Below are positions 54,943 through 63,244 of a stretch of 64,000 bases of DNA, piece after piece. Position 1 is the first letter of the stretch. Each line of letters opens with the position of its first letter. Location of the stretch: positions 744,001 to 808,000 of the forward strand of contig CAVSGZ010000008.1 of the NCBI GenBank assembly GCA_963727765.1, read 5' to 3'. Source of the DNA: FEN-299 sp963727765. GTDB taxonomy: Bacteria > Acidobacteriota > Vicinamibacteria > Vicinamibacterales > Fen-181. A program made the translations under genes and the position numbers. The notes under the pieces are model-generated. The model had not been told where the DNA came from, searched no databases, and was given only the letters and a program-made list of their open reading frames with translations.

Positions 54943-56931
54943 CTAACTCCCGCCGGGATGGACGGGCACGGGCGTGTCCTGCTCCTTGGCGGGGGGCTCG
55001 GTCAGCCCGGTGGCGTCCCGGATCTCCCTTTCGTTGAGCGACTCGGCGCTCAACAAGGCCTGGGCGAGAACGTCCAGCTGGTCGCGGTGCGCGGCCAGCA
55101 ACCGGTCCGCTTCGCCGAGACTCTCCTCGACGATGCGCCGGACCTCGGCGTCGATCAGCTCCGACGTGGCGTCGCTGTAGGGCTGGTGCTGGAAGGCCGG
55201 TGGCAGGCCGTCGTCCTGGGGCGCGACGAAGCTGATCGGGCCGAGCGCCTCGCTCATCCCCCATCGCAGCACCATGCGGCGCGCGATCTCGGTGACCTGC
55301 TGGAGATCGCCCTCGGCGCCGGTCGTCACCACTCCGTAAACGAGCTTTTCGGCTGCCCGGCCGCCGAGCGCACATGTGATGCGCGTCTGGAGGTAGTCCT
55401 GGGCGTAGCTCGTCCGATCGTCGACGGGGATTTGCCAGGTCGCTCCGAGCGCCAAGCCGCGTGGCACGATTGAGACGCGGTGAACGGGGTCGCTGCCGGG
55501 CATCAGAAGCCCGAGCAGCGCGTGCCCGGCTTCGTGGTAGGCGGTGCGCTCGCGATCCTGCGGAATGAGCAGGATGTTGCGAGCCGGCCCGAGGGTGATC
55601 TTCTGCAGCGCCTCGGCGAAGTCCTCGGCGCCGACCGTGCTCCCGTCCTTGCGCGCGGCCAGCAGCGCCGCCTCGTTGACCAGGTTGCGCAGTTCGGCGC
55701 CCACCAGACCGGGCGTTTCGGCGGCGAGGCGCTCGAGCGAGACGTCGGGCGCCAGGGGGACGTTCTTGGTGTGCACCTTGAGAATCGCGGCGCGGCCGGC
55801 GCGGTCTGGACGCTGCACGACGACGCGCCGGTCGAAGCGCCCCGGCCGCAACAGCGCCTGGTCGAGCACGTCGGCGCGGTTAGTTGCCGCCAGGACGATG
55901 ACACTTTCGTGGGAATCGAAGCCGTCCATTTCGGTCAGGATCTGGTTCAGCGTCTGTTCGCGCTCGTCGTGTCCGCCGAGCTGCGCGCCGCTGCCGCGCG
56001 TGCGGCCGATCGCATCCAGCTCGTCGATGAAGATGATCGCCGGGGCGGCCTCCCGCGCCTGCTTGAACAGGTCGCGCACCCGGGCGGCGCCGACGCCGAC
56101 GATCATCTCGATGAACTCGGACGCCGCAAGGCTGAAGAAGGGAACGCCCGCCTGGCCGGCGATCGCGCGCGCGAGCAGCGTCTTGCCGGTGCCCGGGGCG
56201 CCGACGAGCAGCACGCCCTTCGGCACGGTGCCGCCGAGCCGCTGGTACTTGGCGGGGTTCTTCAGGAAGTCGACGATTTCGATCAGCTCGTTCTCGGCCT
56301 CGTCGATCCCCGCGACGTCGTCGAAGGTGACCTTCGGCTGGTCCTCGCTGTAGCGCTTGGCGCGGCTCCGCCCCAGGCTGAACAACCCCCCGCCGCCCGC
56401 GGCCGCCGCCGCGCGGCGACTGAACCAGACAAAGGCGCCGATGAGCAGGAGCATCGGGCCGAAGCCGACGAGCAGCTTGAACCACGACGACGCATTCTCG
56501 TCGACCGCCTTGATCACCACGCCCTTGTCGTCGAGACGCTTCTCGAGGTCCTGATCCGCGAAGGCCGGCCGCTGTGTCCTGAACTCGATCGAGGCCCGCG
56601 CCTTGGGTGCGTCCGCGGCCGGTGCGCCGGACCCGGGGGGCGGGTACGTCGTCTTCTTCTTGAAGTTCCCCTGGATCGCGTCGCCGGCGCTGGTGACGTC
56701 CGCCACGTTGCCCGCCTCGACCTGCTGCTTGAAGAAGGTGTAGGGGACGGTGATCGAGGAGGGTTCCGGGAAGAAGAGCTGCGCGACCAGGTAATTGCCT
56801 GCCAGGAGCAAGAGGAAGATCAGCCACCAGGGCCGCGGCCGCAAGCGGCGACCAGAGGCCGCCCCCTGGGAGGTCGTCGGCGGAGTGCCCGGTCGGGGTG
56901 CCTGCGCGGTGTCGGGTGGTGAATTCGGCAT
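54943..56931 (-). CDS. ftsH: FtsH-family ATP-dependent zinc metalloprotease (paralogue type)
   Basis: 662 residues, inner membrane. Pro-rich N-terminus, TM at about 35-52, periplasmic domain, second TM about 153-171. The AAA module has Walker A GAPGTGKT (244-251), DELD (303-306) and the second region of homology (LRPGRFDRR). The protease has HEAGH (466-470) and a later Asp ligand (TTGAEGDLQQ). The pore loop reads EMIVGVG, with Ile277 in place of the usual aromatic Phe that grips substrates, suggesting a specialised copy. It shares an upstream 14-mer with the 58-residue-protein gene. Confidence 0.93.
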   Translation of the reverse strand: MPNSPPDTAQAPRPGTPPTTSQGAASGRRLRPRPWWLIFLLLLAGNYLVAQLFFPEPSSITVPYTFFKQQVEAGNVADVTSAGDAIQGNFKKKTTYPPPGSGAPAADAPKARASIEFRTQRPAFADQDLEKRLDDKGVVIKAVDENASSWFKLLVGFGPMLLLIGAFVWFSRRAAAAAGGGGLFSLGRSRAKRYSEDQPKVTFDDVAGIDEAENELIEIVDFLKNPAKYQRLGGTVPKGVLLVGAPGTGKTLLARAIAGQAGVPFFSLAASEFIEMIVGVGAARVRDLFKQAREAAPAIIFIDELDAIGRTRGSGAQLGGHDEREQTLNQILTEMDGFDSHESVIVLAATNRADVLDQALLRPGRFDRRVVVQRPDRAGRAAILKVHTKNVPLAPDVSLERLAAETPGLVGAELRNLVNEAALLAARKDGSTVGAEDFAEALQKITLGPARNILLIPQDRERTAYHEAGHALLGLLMPGSDPVHRVSIVPRGLALGATWQIPVDDRTSYAQDYLQTRITCALGGRAAEKLVYGVVTTGAEGDLQQVTEIARRMVLRWGMSEALGPISFVAPQDDGLPPAFQHQPYSDATSELIDAEVRRIVEESLGEADRLLAAHRDQLDVLAQALLSAESLNEREIRDATGLTEPPAKEQDTPVPVHPGGS

Positions 56932-56990
56932 AGTGTGTCAAGCGCCGCTCGATGCCTCGCTTCACATGTTAGTGGTGCCGACGACTGCCG

Positions 56991-57004
56991 GTCTGTGCAC
57001 TTCG
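56991..57004 (-). promoter_or_regulatory. 14-nt element shared with the 58-residue-protein gene
   Basis: CGAAGTGCACAGAC on the minus strand, 59 nt upstream of ftsH; exact match to 54240-54253. Confidence 0.45.
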
Positions 57005-57081
57005 GCACAACTGCGACTACGGCGGAGGGTGGAGACTACCGGCAGCCAGTGGGAGTTACAGCCGACGTAAGAAGGGTCACC

Positions 57082-57111
57082 ATGGCGGACAAGAAAGTCA
57101 TCGCGGTAGTC
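57082..57111 (+). pseudogene. Possible 5' relic of an NmrA-like gene
   Basis: GAAGGG then an ATG at 57082 opens MADKKVIAVV, the standard start of NmrA-type NAD(P)-binding proteins, but the glycine-rich loop expected next is replaced by AGARRSPTS. The frame then runs antisense through the lipoprotein gene. It looks like a gene start truncated by a junction at about 57112. Confidence 0.35.
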
Positions 57112-57487
57112 GCGGGGGCGCGCAGGTCGCCGACCTCAGCGTCCAGCGCTGGCCGGTTTGCTCGTGCACCAGCACGCACTGCGACCCGCTCTTCACCAAT
57201 CGAAAGTGCTCCGGCCGGCCCAGTTCGCGCCCGTTCAGGTTCCTGCCCTGGGCGTCGCGGCGCTCGGTCCGCCCAACGATCAGCACATCGTCGGCGGTCA
57301 GCGCCGAGTCGGCCAGCGTCACCGGCGCGCCGTTCATCGCGCGGCTCACGACGCGCACCAACTCCGCGTGAGTTCGCGGGGTCGGGTTCGTCAGCACCGC
57401 GGGCAGGTCGGTCGGCGCCAGCCTCGGAAGACAACCGGCCAGGGCCAGCGCCGCCGTCACGCTCAACGCTCTCGTCAGGCGTCTCAT
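57098..57487 (-). CDS. Small lipoprotein, 129 residues
   Basis: Signal peptide with lipobox LALAGC (Cys19). The remainder has a conserved-looking beta region (ALTADDVLIVGRTERRDAQG, PEHFRLVKSGSQCVLVHEQT, GQRWTLRSATC) with two cysteines. No family recognised. It starts 7 nt after the S41 peptidase stop, so the two are co-transcribed. Its final codons overlap the NmrA-like relic. Confidence 0.65.
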   Translation of the reverse strand: MRRLTRALSVTAALALAGCLPRLAPTDLPAVLTNPTPRTHAELVRVVSRAMNGAPVTLADSALTADDVLIVGRTERRDAQGRNLNGRELGRPEHFRLVKSGSQCVLVHEQTGQRWTLRSATCAPPRLPR

Positions 57488-57494
57488 GCCACAG

Positions 57495-59069
57495 TCACCG
57501 CCGCAGGATGCGGTTCTCACGCAACGGCGACCGGTGGAGCAGGCCGTCCGTCACGGAACGGGCCTGCGCGGCGGCCACGGGGGACCTGGCGAGCGACGCA
57601 GACGACGACGGGGCGGGGCAGGTGGAGGTGGCGAGGTAGCCCAGGGCCGCCGCCAGCCGGCCCTCGTTCGTGTCGCCGAGCGCATGGCCGAAGTCGTCGG
57701 CCACCGCGCAGCCGGGCACCTGGACGCCGACCGTGCCTGTGGCGTTGGCGGGCGAGAACCCGTCGGGGTAGTCCCCAAACCCCAGCTGATTGACGCCCTT
57801 GAATTCGATCGAGAAGTAGGTGGTGCCGCAGTTGTCCTGGGGATAGAACCCGTACGGCTTGCCGCATGTCGTCCCCCCGACCTGGATCACCTGGACGCCC
57901 ACGCCCCGCAGGCTGTTGATGACCGATTCGCTGGCCGAGCAGGTGTTCGATCCGGTCAGCACCACGACCCGCGAGAGGCCCAGGTACGGCAGCGCCTGGC
58001 CGCTCGGCACGGAGAACCCCTGGGAGGTCGAGTGGAACGGGACCGGGACGATCGTGAGCCCCGTGACGGGGTCCACCGTCGGGTGCTTGTCGTTAAACAC
58101 CGTTTTCTCGAACGTCTTGCCGGTGGTCGTCGCGGGCCCCGCAATCATGTAGGCGACCTCGCTGGCGATGTCGAGGTAGCCGCCGCCGTTGTAGCGGATG
58201 TCGAGCACGAGGTCGCCGACGTGCGCCGCTGCCAGCTGGGTGAAGGCGGCCACGAGTTCCTGCTCTGCGGTGGCGAGGTGGTCGTTGAAGAGCATGTAGC
58301 CGATCGATTCGGACCCCGCGGTGAACGTCTCGACGTTCTGCACCGGCGTTGTCGACACGTTGGCCGAGACCATCGTGATGGTCCGCGGCGTGGTGGCTCC
58401 CTCATCGAGCACGCTGAAGGTGTGGGACTCACCCGTCGCCGACGGGAACAGACCCTCGTTCAGCGTGGCGACGGCGGCACTGCCGCTCGCGTTCACGACG
58501 TCCACTCCGTCGACGGTCAGCACTTCAGCACCGCGGGCGAGACTTACCGGGGGCAGCGTGGCGGCGGTGTTTGGCTGGGTGTAGGCCACCATCACAAGGC
58601 GCGGCGGGCTCGGGGCGAGCACGATGAACTCGGCTCCGTATCCCGCCTCCACGCCGGATTGCGACAGCGCCTCCCACACGGACGTCGCGTAGGTGAAGTG
58701 GAACTTGTCCTTCGGGCTGCCCGACGTCGTGGTGGCCGACGTCTTCAGGAGGTTGAAGTAGTCCGGCGTCGTGTAGTTCGCCGGGTTGAGATCGGGCACC
58801 TCGCTGTACCAGAGATACAGCTCGTTGGTCCACGAACGCAGGAAGTTGTTCTCGGTGAGCGTGGAGCCCTGGACGTCAGGGTAGCGCTGGCCGGTGTAAG
58901 GGTCGATGCCGGTGCGCGGAGTGGCGCACCGGTTGATGAAGGTCGAGGACGCCGCGAACACGCCAGGCGTCCACGAGGTCGAGGAACTGCTGGAACTGCT
59001 GCTGCTCCCGCCGCAACCGGCCGATGCGATCAGGCTCGCCAGGCAGATCCAGCGCAGATATGCACCCAT
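57495..59069 (-). CDS. S41-family C-terminal-processing-type peptidase, lipoprotein
   Basis: 524 residues. Lipobox IASAGC (Cys19), a run of nine serines (22-30), then a PDZ-like region (about 160-240) and the S41 catalytic core: LVLDIRYNGGGYLDIA, nucleophile Ser377 in SNTCSASESVIN and catalytic Lys403 in GGTTCGKPYGF. Extra cysteines around the active site (Cys376, Cys401) are unusual for Tsp/CtpA and suggest disulphides. Anchored on the outer side of the membrane; forms an operon with the small lipoprotein. Confidence 0.88.
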   Translation of the reverse strand: MGAYLRWICLASLIASAGCGGSSSSSSSSSTSWTPGVFAASSTFINRCATPRTGIDPYTGQRYPDVQGSTLTENNFLRSWTNELYLWYSEVPDLNPANYTTPDYFNLLKTSATTTSGSPKDKFHFTYATSVWEALSQSGVEAGYGAEFIVLAPSPPRLVMVAYTQPNTAATLPPVSLARGAEVLTVDGVDVVNASGSAAVATLNEGLFPSATGESHTFSVLDEGATTPRTITMVSANVSTTPVQNVETFTAGSESIGYMLFNDHLATAEQELVAAFTQLAAAHVGDLVLDIRYNGGGYLDIASEVAYMIAGPATTTGKTFEKTVFNDKHPTVDPVTGLTIVPVPFHSTSQGFSVPSGQALPYLGLSRVVVLTGSNTCSASESVINSLRGVGVQVIQVGGTTCGKPYGFYPQDNCGTTYFSIEFKGVNQLGFGDYPDGFSPANATGTVGVQVPGCAVADDFGHALGDTNEGRLAAALGYLATSTCPAPSSSASLARSPVAAAQARSVTDGLLHRSPLRENRILRR

Positions 59070-59195
59070 GCCGACACGATAGCATACGTGCGCCGCGCCG
59101 CTTCCCGGGCTCTTTCACTCGACCTCAGCGCTGAGGTTGGTCCGGCGCACGCGCTCGATGAGCTGGCGGTGGAACACCGGCCGTGAGCCCTGAGC

Positions 59196-60782
59196 CTATT
59201 CAGCGAGATTCGCCGCTGCGCCTGGGTCGGGCACGAGGGCGGGCTCGACCGTGGGCGCCGGGATCGACTCCTCGGGTCGGACGAACAGCTTGCGCCAGAC
59301 GATCCTGGCGATCGTCGGGCTGTTCGCCGCCAGCACGCGGATCCACGACCACGCCGTGCCCTGCTGGAAGTAGATCCCGCGGAAGATCAGCCGCGCGACC
59401 AGAAACGTCACCTGCGTCTCGAAGGACTTGCCGTGTGCGACCAGCCATTGCTGCGTCCGCGCGAACGCTCGGGGCGCGTAAGTCCGACTCCAGGCGTCGC
59501 GCACCTCCGCCTCGGCCCCGTCCGGCGTGAAATGGGCGAACCTGAACGTCGCCTTGAATGCCTCCGTCCCAAGCCAGTGCGTGGGGTCGAGCAATCGGCC
59601 CGCCGCGGCGAGCCGTTCGTACAGCGGCGTGGCCGGGAACGGCGTGAGCAGGCCGAACACCGGCAGCACCGGCGGCCATGACGACAGCTGGGCGTCGACG
59701 AGCGCGGCCGTCCCCGGCCGATCGTCCTCGAGGCCGACGATGAAGGACGTGATGGCGTAGACGTTCTGGTCGGCCAGCCGTTCGATGGCCCGGCCGTAAT
59801 CCGCCGGCTTGTTGAACGACTTGCGGACGTCCTTCAGGCTGTCCGGGTTCACCGATTCGAGGCCCATGAAGATGAAGCGCCCGCCGCTCGCCCCAATCAG
59901 CTCGACCAGTTCGGGATCGGTCAGCAGGTTGACGCTGATCTGCGCGACCCACGGCAGGCAGGCGTCCAGCCGGATCATGTCGCGGAGGAGCGACTTGAGT
60001 CGATCCCGGTTGATGGCGACATTGTCGTCGATGAAGAAGACGCTGACGAGCGCGTGCTCCCGGGCCGCCCGGCGTTTGAGCGCCAGCAGTTCGGCGATCA
60101 CGCTCTCGTTTGACCGGAAGCGAAGTTCCCGCCCGAAGAACCCGGTGACGGTGCAGAACTCGCACCCGTAGGCGCATCCGCGGCCGGTCTCGACGGGCAC
60201 CACGTAGGCCTTCTCGAACCCGATGCCGATGCCCTTGAGCCAGCGGCGGATGCGCGCCGGCACGAACCGCATCAGGTCGAACAGGCCCAGATCGACCGAT
60301 TCCCAGTCGATGGCCGTGTACGACTCCAGGCTGGGCTTCTGGCCGTGCCCGTCGGGGCCGTAGACGTCCTTCAACTCGCCGCGCGCCGCATCCTCGACCA
60401 CCTCGGCCCAGATGTCGTCGGCCTCGCCGAGCACGACGGCGTCAGCCATCCGTGGAAGTCCGGTACGTCCCAGAGCCTCGTCCGGGATGGCCGTCACGTG
60501 CGGACCGCCGAAGACGATGGGGACGTTGGTCTCCGCCCGGACGGCCAGCGCCGTGTCGTACGCCCGCTGCGCCATCCGCGTCATGAACCCCATGCCCAGC
60601 AGGTCCACGCCCTGATCCTTGATGAACTGGACGAGCTCCGGGATGCTCAGCCGCTGCGCGTTCCCGTCGATGATCGTGACGCGGTGACCGCCGGGAGTCC
60701 GTGCCCTCAGCAGGAACGGCCAGAGCTGCGGGACGAAGTTGCGCGTGACATGGTTGTCGGGGACGAGGAGGAGAATGTGCAT
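59196..60782 (-). CDS. B12-binding-domain radical SAM enzyme
   Basis: 528 residues. Cobalamin-binding domain about 1-150 (MHILLLVPDNHVTRNF, GGPHVTAIPDEA), radical SAM barrel with C203-x3-C207-x2-C210 (ETGRGCAYGCEFC), and a C-terminal extension of about 120 residues with hydrophobic stretches. The arrangement resembles the group that includes hopanoid methylases and lipid-modifying B12-SAM enzymes, but there is no hopanoid gene nearby. GGAG lies 7 nt before ATG 60782. Distinct from the enzyme at 43563. Confidence 0.88.
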   Translation of the reverse strand: MHILLLVPDNHVTRNFVPQLWPFLLRARTPGGHRVTIIDGNAQRLSIPELVQFIKDQGVDLLGMGFMTRMAQRAYDTALAVRAETNVPIVFGGPHVTAIPDEALGRTGLPRMADAVVLGEADDIWAEVVEDAARGELKDVYGPDGHGQKPSLESYTAIDWESVDLGLFDLMRFVPARIRRWLKGIGIGFEKAYVVPVETGRGCAYGCEFCTVTGFFGRELRFRSNESVIAELLALKRRAAREHALVSVFFIDDNVAINRDRLKSLLRDMIRLDACLPWVAQISVNLLTDPELVELIGASGGRFIFMGLESVNPDSLKDVRKSFNKPADYGRAIERLADQNVYAITSFIVGLEDDRPGTAALVDAQLSSWPPVLPVFGLLTPFPATPLYERLAAAGRLLDPTHWLGTEAFKATFRFAHFTPDGAEAEVRDAWSRTYAPRAFARTQQWLVAHGKSFETQVTFLVARLIFRGIYFQQGTAWSWIRVLAANSPTIARIVWRKLFVRPEESIPAPTVEPALVPDPGAAANLAE

Positions 60783-60960
60783 GGCCGGACTCCGTGACCG
60801 AGCTGAAGCGGGGGTGTCCGGCAAGCAAGACTCGGAACACAGCCGCAGGGTTGACGAGGCCCCCCGGGGACGCAAGACGTCACTGCCCGGGCAAACCCGT
60901 CGCCCCCACGACGTCTCCGTCCGACGTGGGGTTCATCCGGCCAGCAAGGTCCATTAGTTT

Positions 60961-60975
60961 ACCCGATCATCGGGT
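60961..60975. promoter_or_regulatory. Operator-like palindrome upstream of the radical SAM gene
   Basis: ACCCGATCATCGGGT is a perfect 7-1-7 palindrome. A minus-strand TAAACT (60961-60956) directly follows and could be a -10 box for the radical SAM gene, about 175 nt upstream of its start. The rest of 60783-61059 shows only a weak CCCCACG/CGTGGGG hairpin. Confidence 0.4.
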
Positions 60976-61059
60976 CACCTGCGCTGGCCGCGCTGTTCTA
61001 TATTGCACACCCTCCAAGAAACCCAGCCGACCGGCGAGGGACCGGCGATCTCGCCGCCT

Positions 61060-63060
61060 TCACCGCCCACGTGTCACGGCATCAAGCGCCCGCCGGGCGT
61101 CCGCGTTGGCCGGGTCCGCCCGCAGCACGGCGCTCAACTGCTCGGCCGCCTCGCCGAACCGGCCGGCCGCGGCGAGCGTGAGACCGTAGTGATAGCGGGC
61201 CGTCTCGAACGTGGGATTGAGACGGACGGCCTCGGCGTACTCCGCCACCGCGCCGTTCAGGTCGCCTCCCTGGGCGAGTGCCGCCGCCAGCCCCGCGTGG
61301 GCCTGCGCGAGATCGGGGCGCAAGCGGCAGGCGGCGCGGAAGTGCGGGACTGCCTCATCGAGCCGGCCGGCTGTCAGCAGCATCAAGCCCAGGTTGTACT
61401 GGGCCTCCGGCACTTCCGGGTCCAGCTTCACGGCCTCGAACCCGTCCGCGATGGCTTCGCTGACATCGCCCTTCTGCATCAGCGCGCCGGCCAGTGCCGT
61501 CAGGCCTTCGGCAGTCGGGTTCAGCCGCACTTCCTCGCGCCACTCCGCTATCGCTTGATCGGCTCGGCCCTGGGCGGCGTACAGCATCGCGAGACTGTGG
61601 TGGGCGTCATAGTAGGAAGGAGCCAGGCGGACCGCCTCCGTAATATGCGGTGCCGCTTCGGTCAGGCGGCCTTGCTTGTAGAGCAGCTTGCCAAGGCAAT
61701 TGTGAGCGATGGGGTTGTCGGGGGTCACCTCGAGCGCACGGCGCCACACCGTCTCGTCGTGCATCCATGTGTCCACCTGTCCACGCGCGACCCACGCGCA
61801 CCCGACCACGGCGAGGACTGCGCAGGGCACCAGGAGCCGGCGTCGATTGGCGGCGAGGGCGGACAACCCAAACGCGACCATGATGAAGATGCCGATGAGC
61901 GGGACGTAGGTGTAGCGGTCGGCCCGAGCCTGCGCGCCGACCTGCACCAGGCCCGACACCGGCAGGAGCGTGCCCAGGTACCACAGCCATCCGACGAGCA
62001 GGTACGGCGCCCGACCGGCGGACGCCACGACGGGCACGGAGATTGCGACCAGCGCGCACACGGCTGCCGCCACTGGCCACGCCGCCAGGGCATGCGGCAT
62101 CGGGTAGATGATGGCCAGGCCCGCCGGCCAGAAGGTGCCGGCGAGATACTGCGTGAACGACACCACCGCGTTCTCGAGGCGAAGGCCGAATGGATCCGCC
62201 GCGAGGCTGCTCACCGCTCCGCCGTGGGCCTGTGCCACGACGGTCACCACGCTGGACGCGGCGACCAGAAGAAAGAGAGGGAGTTTCTCGAGCAGGAGCG
62301 GCCGCACGGCCGCCAGACGGCCCCTTGCGGACTGCCCGGCTGCGTGCAGGCGCTTGAGCGGCCACACGTCCAGGAGCAGCAGCGCAAACGGCAACGTCAC
62401 GAGCATGGGCTTGGCCATCAGGCCGAGCGCGAGGCAGGCGACGACCAGCGCGTACCACGCCGCCTTCCCCCGGCGGCCGCGCGCCTTCACGTAGGCGGCA
62501 TACGTGAGCAGCGTGAGCATCCAGAAGAACGTGCTGAGCACGTCCTTGCGTTCGGCGATCCAGGCGACCGACTCGACGTGCAGCGGGTGAACGGCGAACA
62601 GGGCGGCCACCAGCGCGCTCGGCCAGAGGCGTCCGGTCATCCAGGCGAGCGCGACGAGCAGCAGCACGGCGTTCAACGCGTGCAGGACGACGTTCACCAT
62701 GTGCTGGGGCCCGCTGGCGACTCCGAAGAGCTGCACGTCGAGCATGTGCGACAGCCACGTGAGCGGATGCCAGTTTGCCGCTCGTTCGGTCGTGAAGGCC
62801 CACACGACGCCCGGCCAGGTCAGGCCTGCGGTCACGTGCGGGTTCTCGCTCACGTAGATCGGATCGTCGAACGTGATGAAGTCGGCGTGCCCGAGCGGGG
62901 CAAAGACGGCGGCCACGAGGACCACGAGGCAGGCCGCGGCCAGGAAGATGCCGGCGTGGTCACGCGCCCGCTTCCCGAGCGACACGCCCGCCGACGAAGT
63001 CGCCGCGCAAGCGTGCGCTCCCGGGGACTTCGCGTGTCTGGTGCGTTTGCCCATCACCAT
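61060..63060 (-). CDS. TMTC-like membrane protein with C-terminal TPR repeats
   Basis: 666 residues. Residues about 35-420 carry around ten TM helices with a GT-C type first loop (ITFDDPIYVSENPHV, an acidic Asp-Asp) and NWHPLTWLSHMLD, AVHPLHVESVAWIAERKDVL. The C-terminal 230 residues are TPR repeats (PIAHNCLGKLLYKQGRLTEA and four or five more). This is the layout of TMTC/O-mannosyltransferase-like proteins, so a polyprenol-sugar glycosyltransferase acting on the periplasmic side is a reasonable guess. ATG 63060 or 63054 could start it; no strong ribosome site. Confidence 0.82.
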   Translation of the reverse strand: MVMGKRTRHAKSPGAHACAATSSAGVSLGKRARDHAGIFLAAACLVVLVAAVFAPLGHADFITFDDPIYVSENPHVTAGLTWPGVVWAFTTERAANWHPLTWLSHMLDVQLFGVASGPQHMVNVVLHALNAVLLLVALAWMTGRLWPSALVAALFAVHPLHVESVAWIAERKDVLSTFFWMLTLLTYAAYVKARGRRGKAAWYALVVACLALGLMAKPMLVTLPFALLLLDVWPLKRLHAAGQSARGRLAAVRPLLLEKLPLFLLVAASSVVTVVAQAHGGAVSSLAADPFGLRLENAVVSFTQYLAGTFWPAGLAIIYPMPHALAAWPVAAAVCALVAISVPVVASAGRAPYLLVGWLWYLGTLLPVSGLVQVGAQARADRYTYVPLIGIFIMVAFGLSALAANRRRLLVPCAVLAVVGCAWVARGQVDTWMHDETVWRRALEVTPDNPIAHNCLGKLLYKQGRLTEAAPHITEAVRLAPSYYDAHHSLAMLYAAQGRADQAIAEWREEVRLNPTAEGLTALAGALMQKGDVSEAIADGFEAVKLDPEVPEAQYNLGLMLLTAGRLDEAVPHFRAACRLRPDLAQAHAGLAAALAQGGDLNGAVAEYAEAVRLNPTFETARYHYGLTLAAAGRFGEAAEQLSAVLRADPANADARRALDAVTRGR

Positions 63061-63159
63061 CGACCAGGACGTATCGAGCGCTGTCTGACCAGCCGACCAG
63101 GGGGAAGAGATTAACGGGCATCATCGCACACCGCATCCGGCACGTCCACGGCGCCGGGC

Positions 63160-63165
63160 TACAAT
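63160..63165 (+). promoter_or_regulatory. TACAAT -10 box for the ADOP permease gene
   Basis: TACAAT 79 nt upstream of the ATG at 63245, in the divergent gap between the TPR-membrane protein and the permease. Confidence 0.35.
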
Positions 63166-63244
63166 GAACATCACCCTCACGCGGCTCTCAGGGGCCGCAT
63201 GGCGGCGCTGCAACGGGACCGCCCCGGCCCCCGTATAGGTTGAC

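Noticed and set aside
61003..63114. Plus-strand 703-codon frame opposite the TMTC-like gene
   Set aside because: Low-complexity Arg/Gln/His-rich translation; the minus strand encodes TM helices and TPRs.
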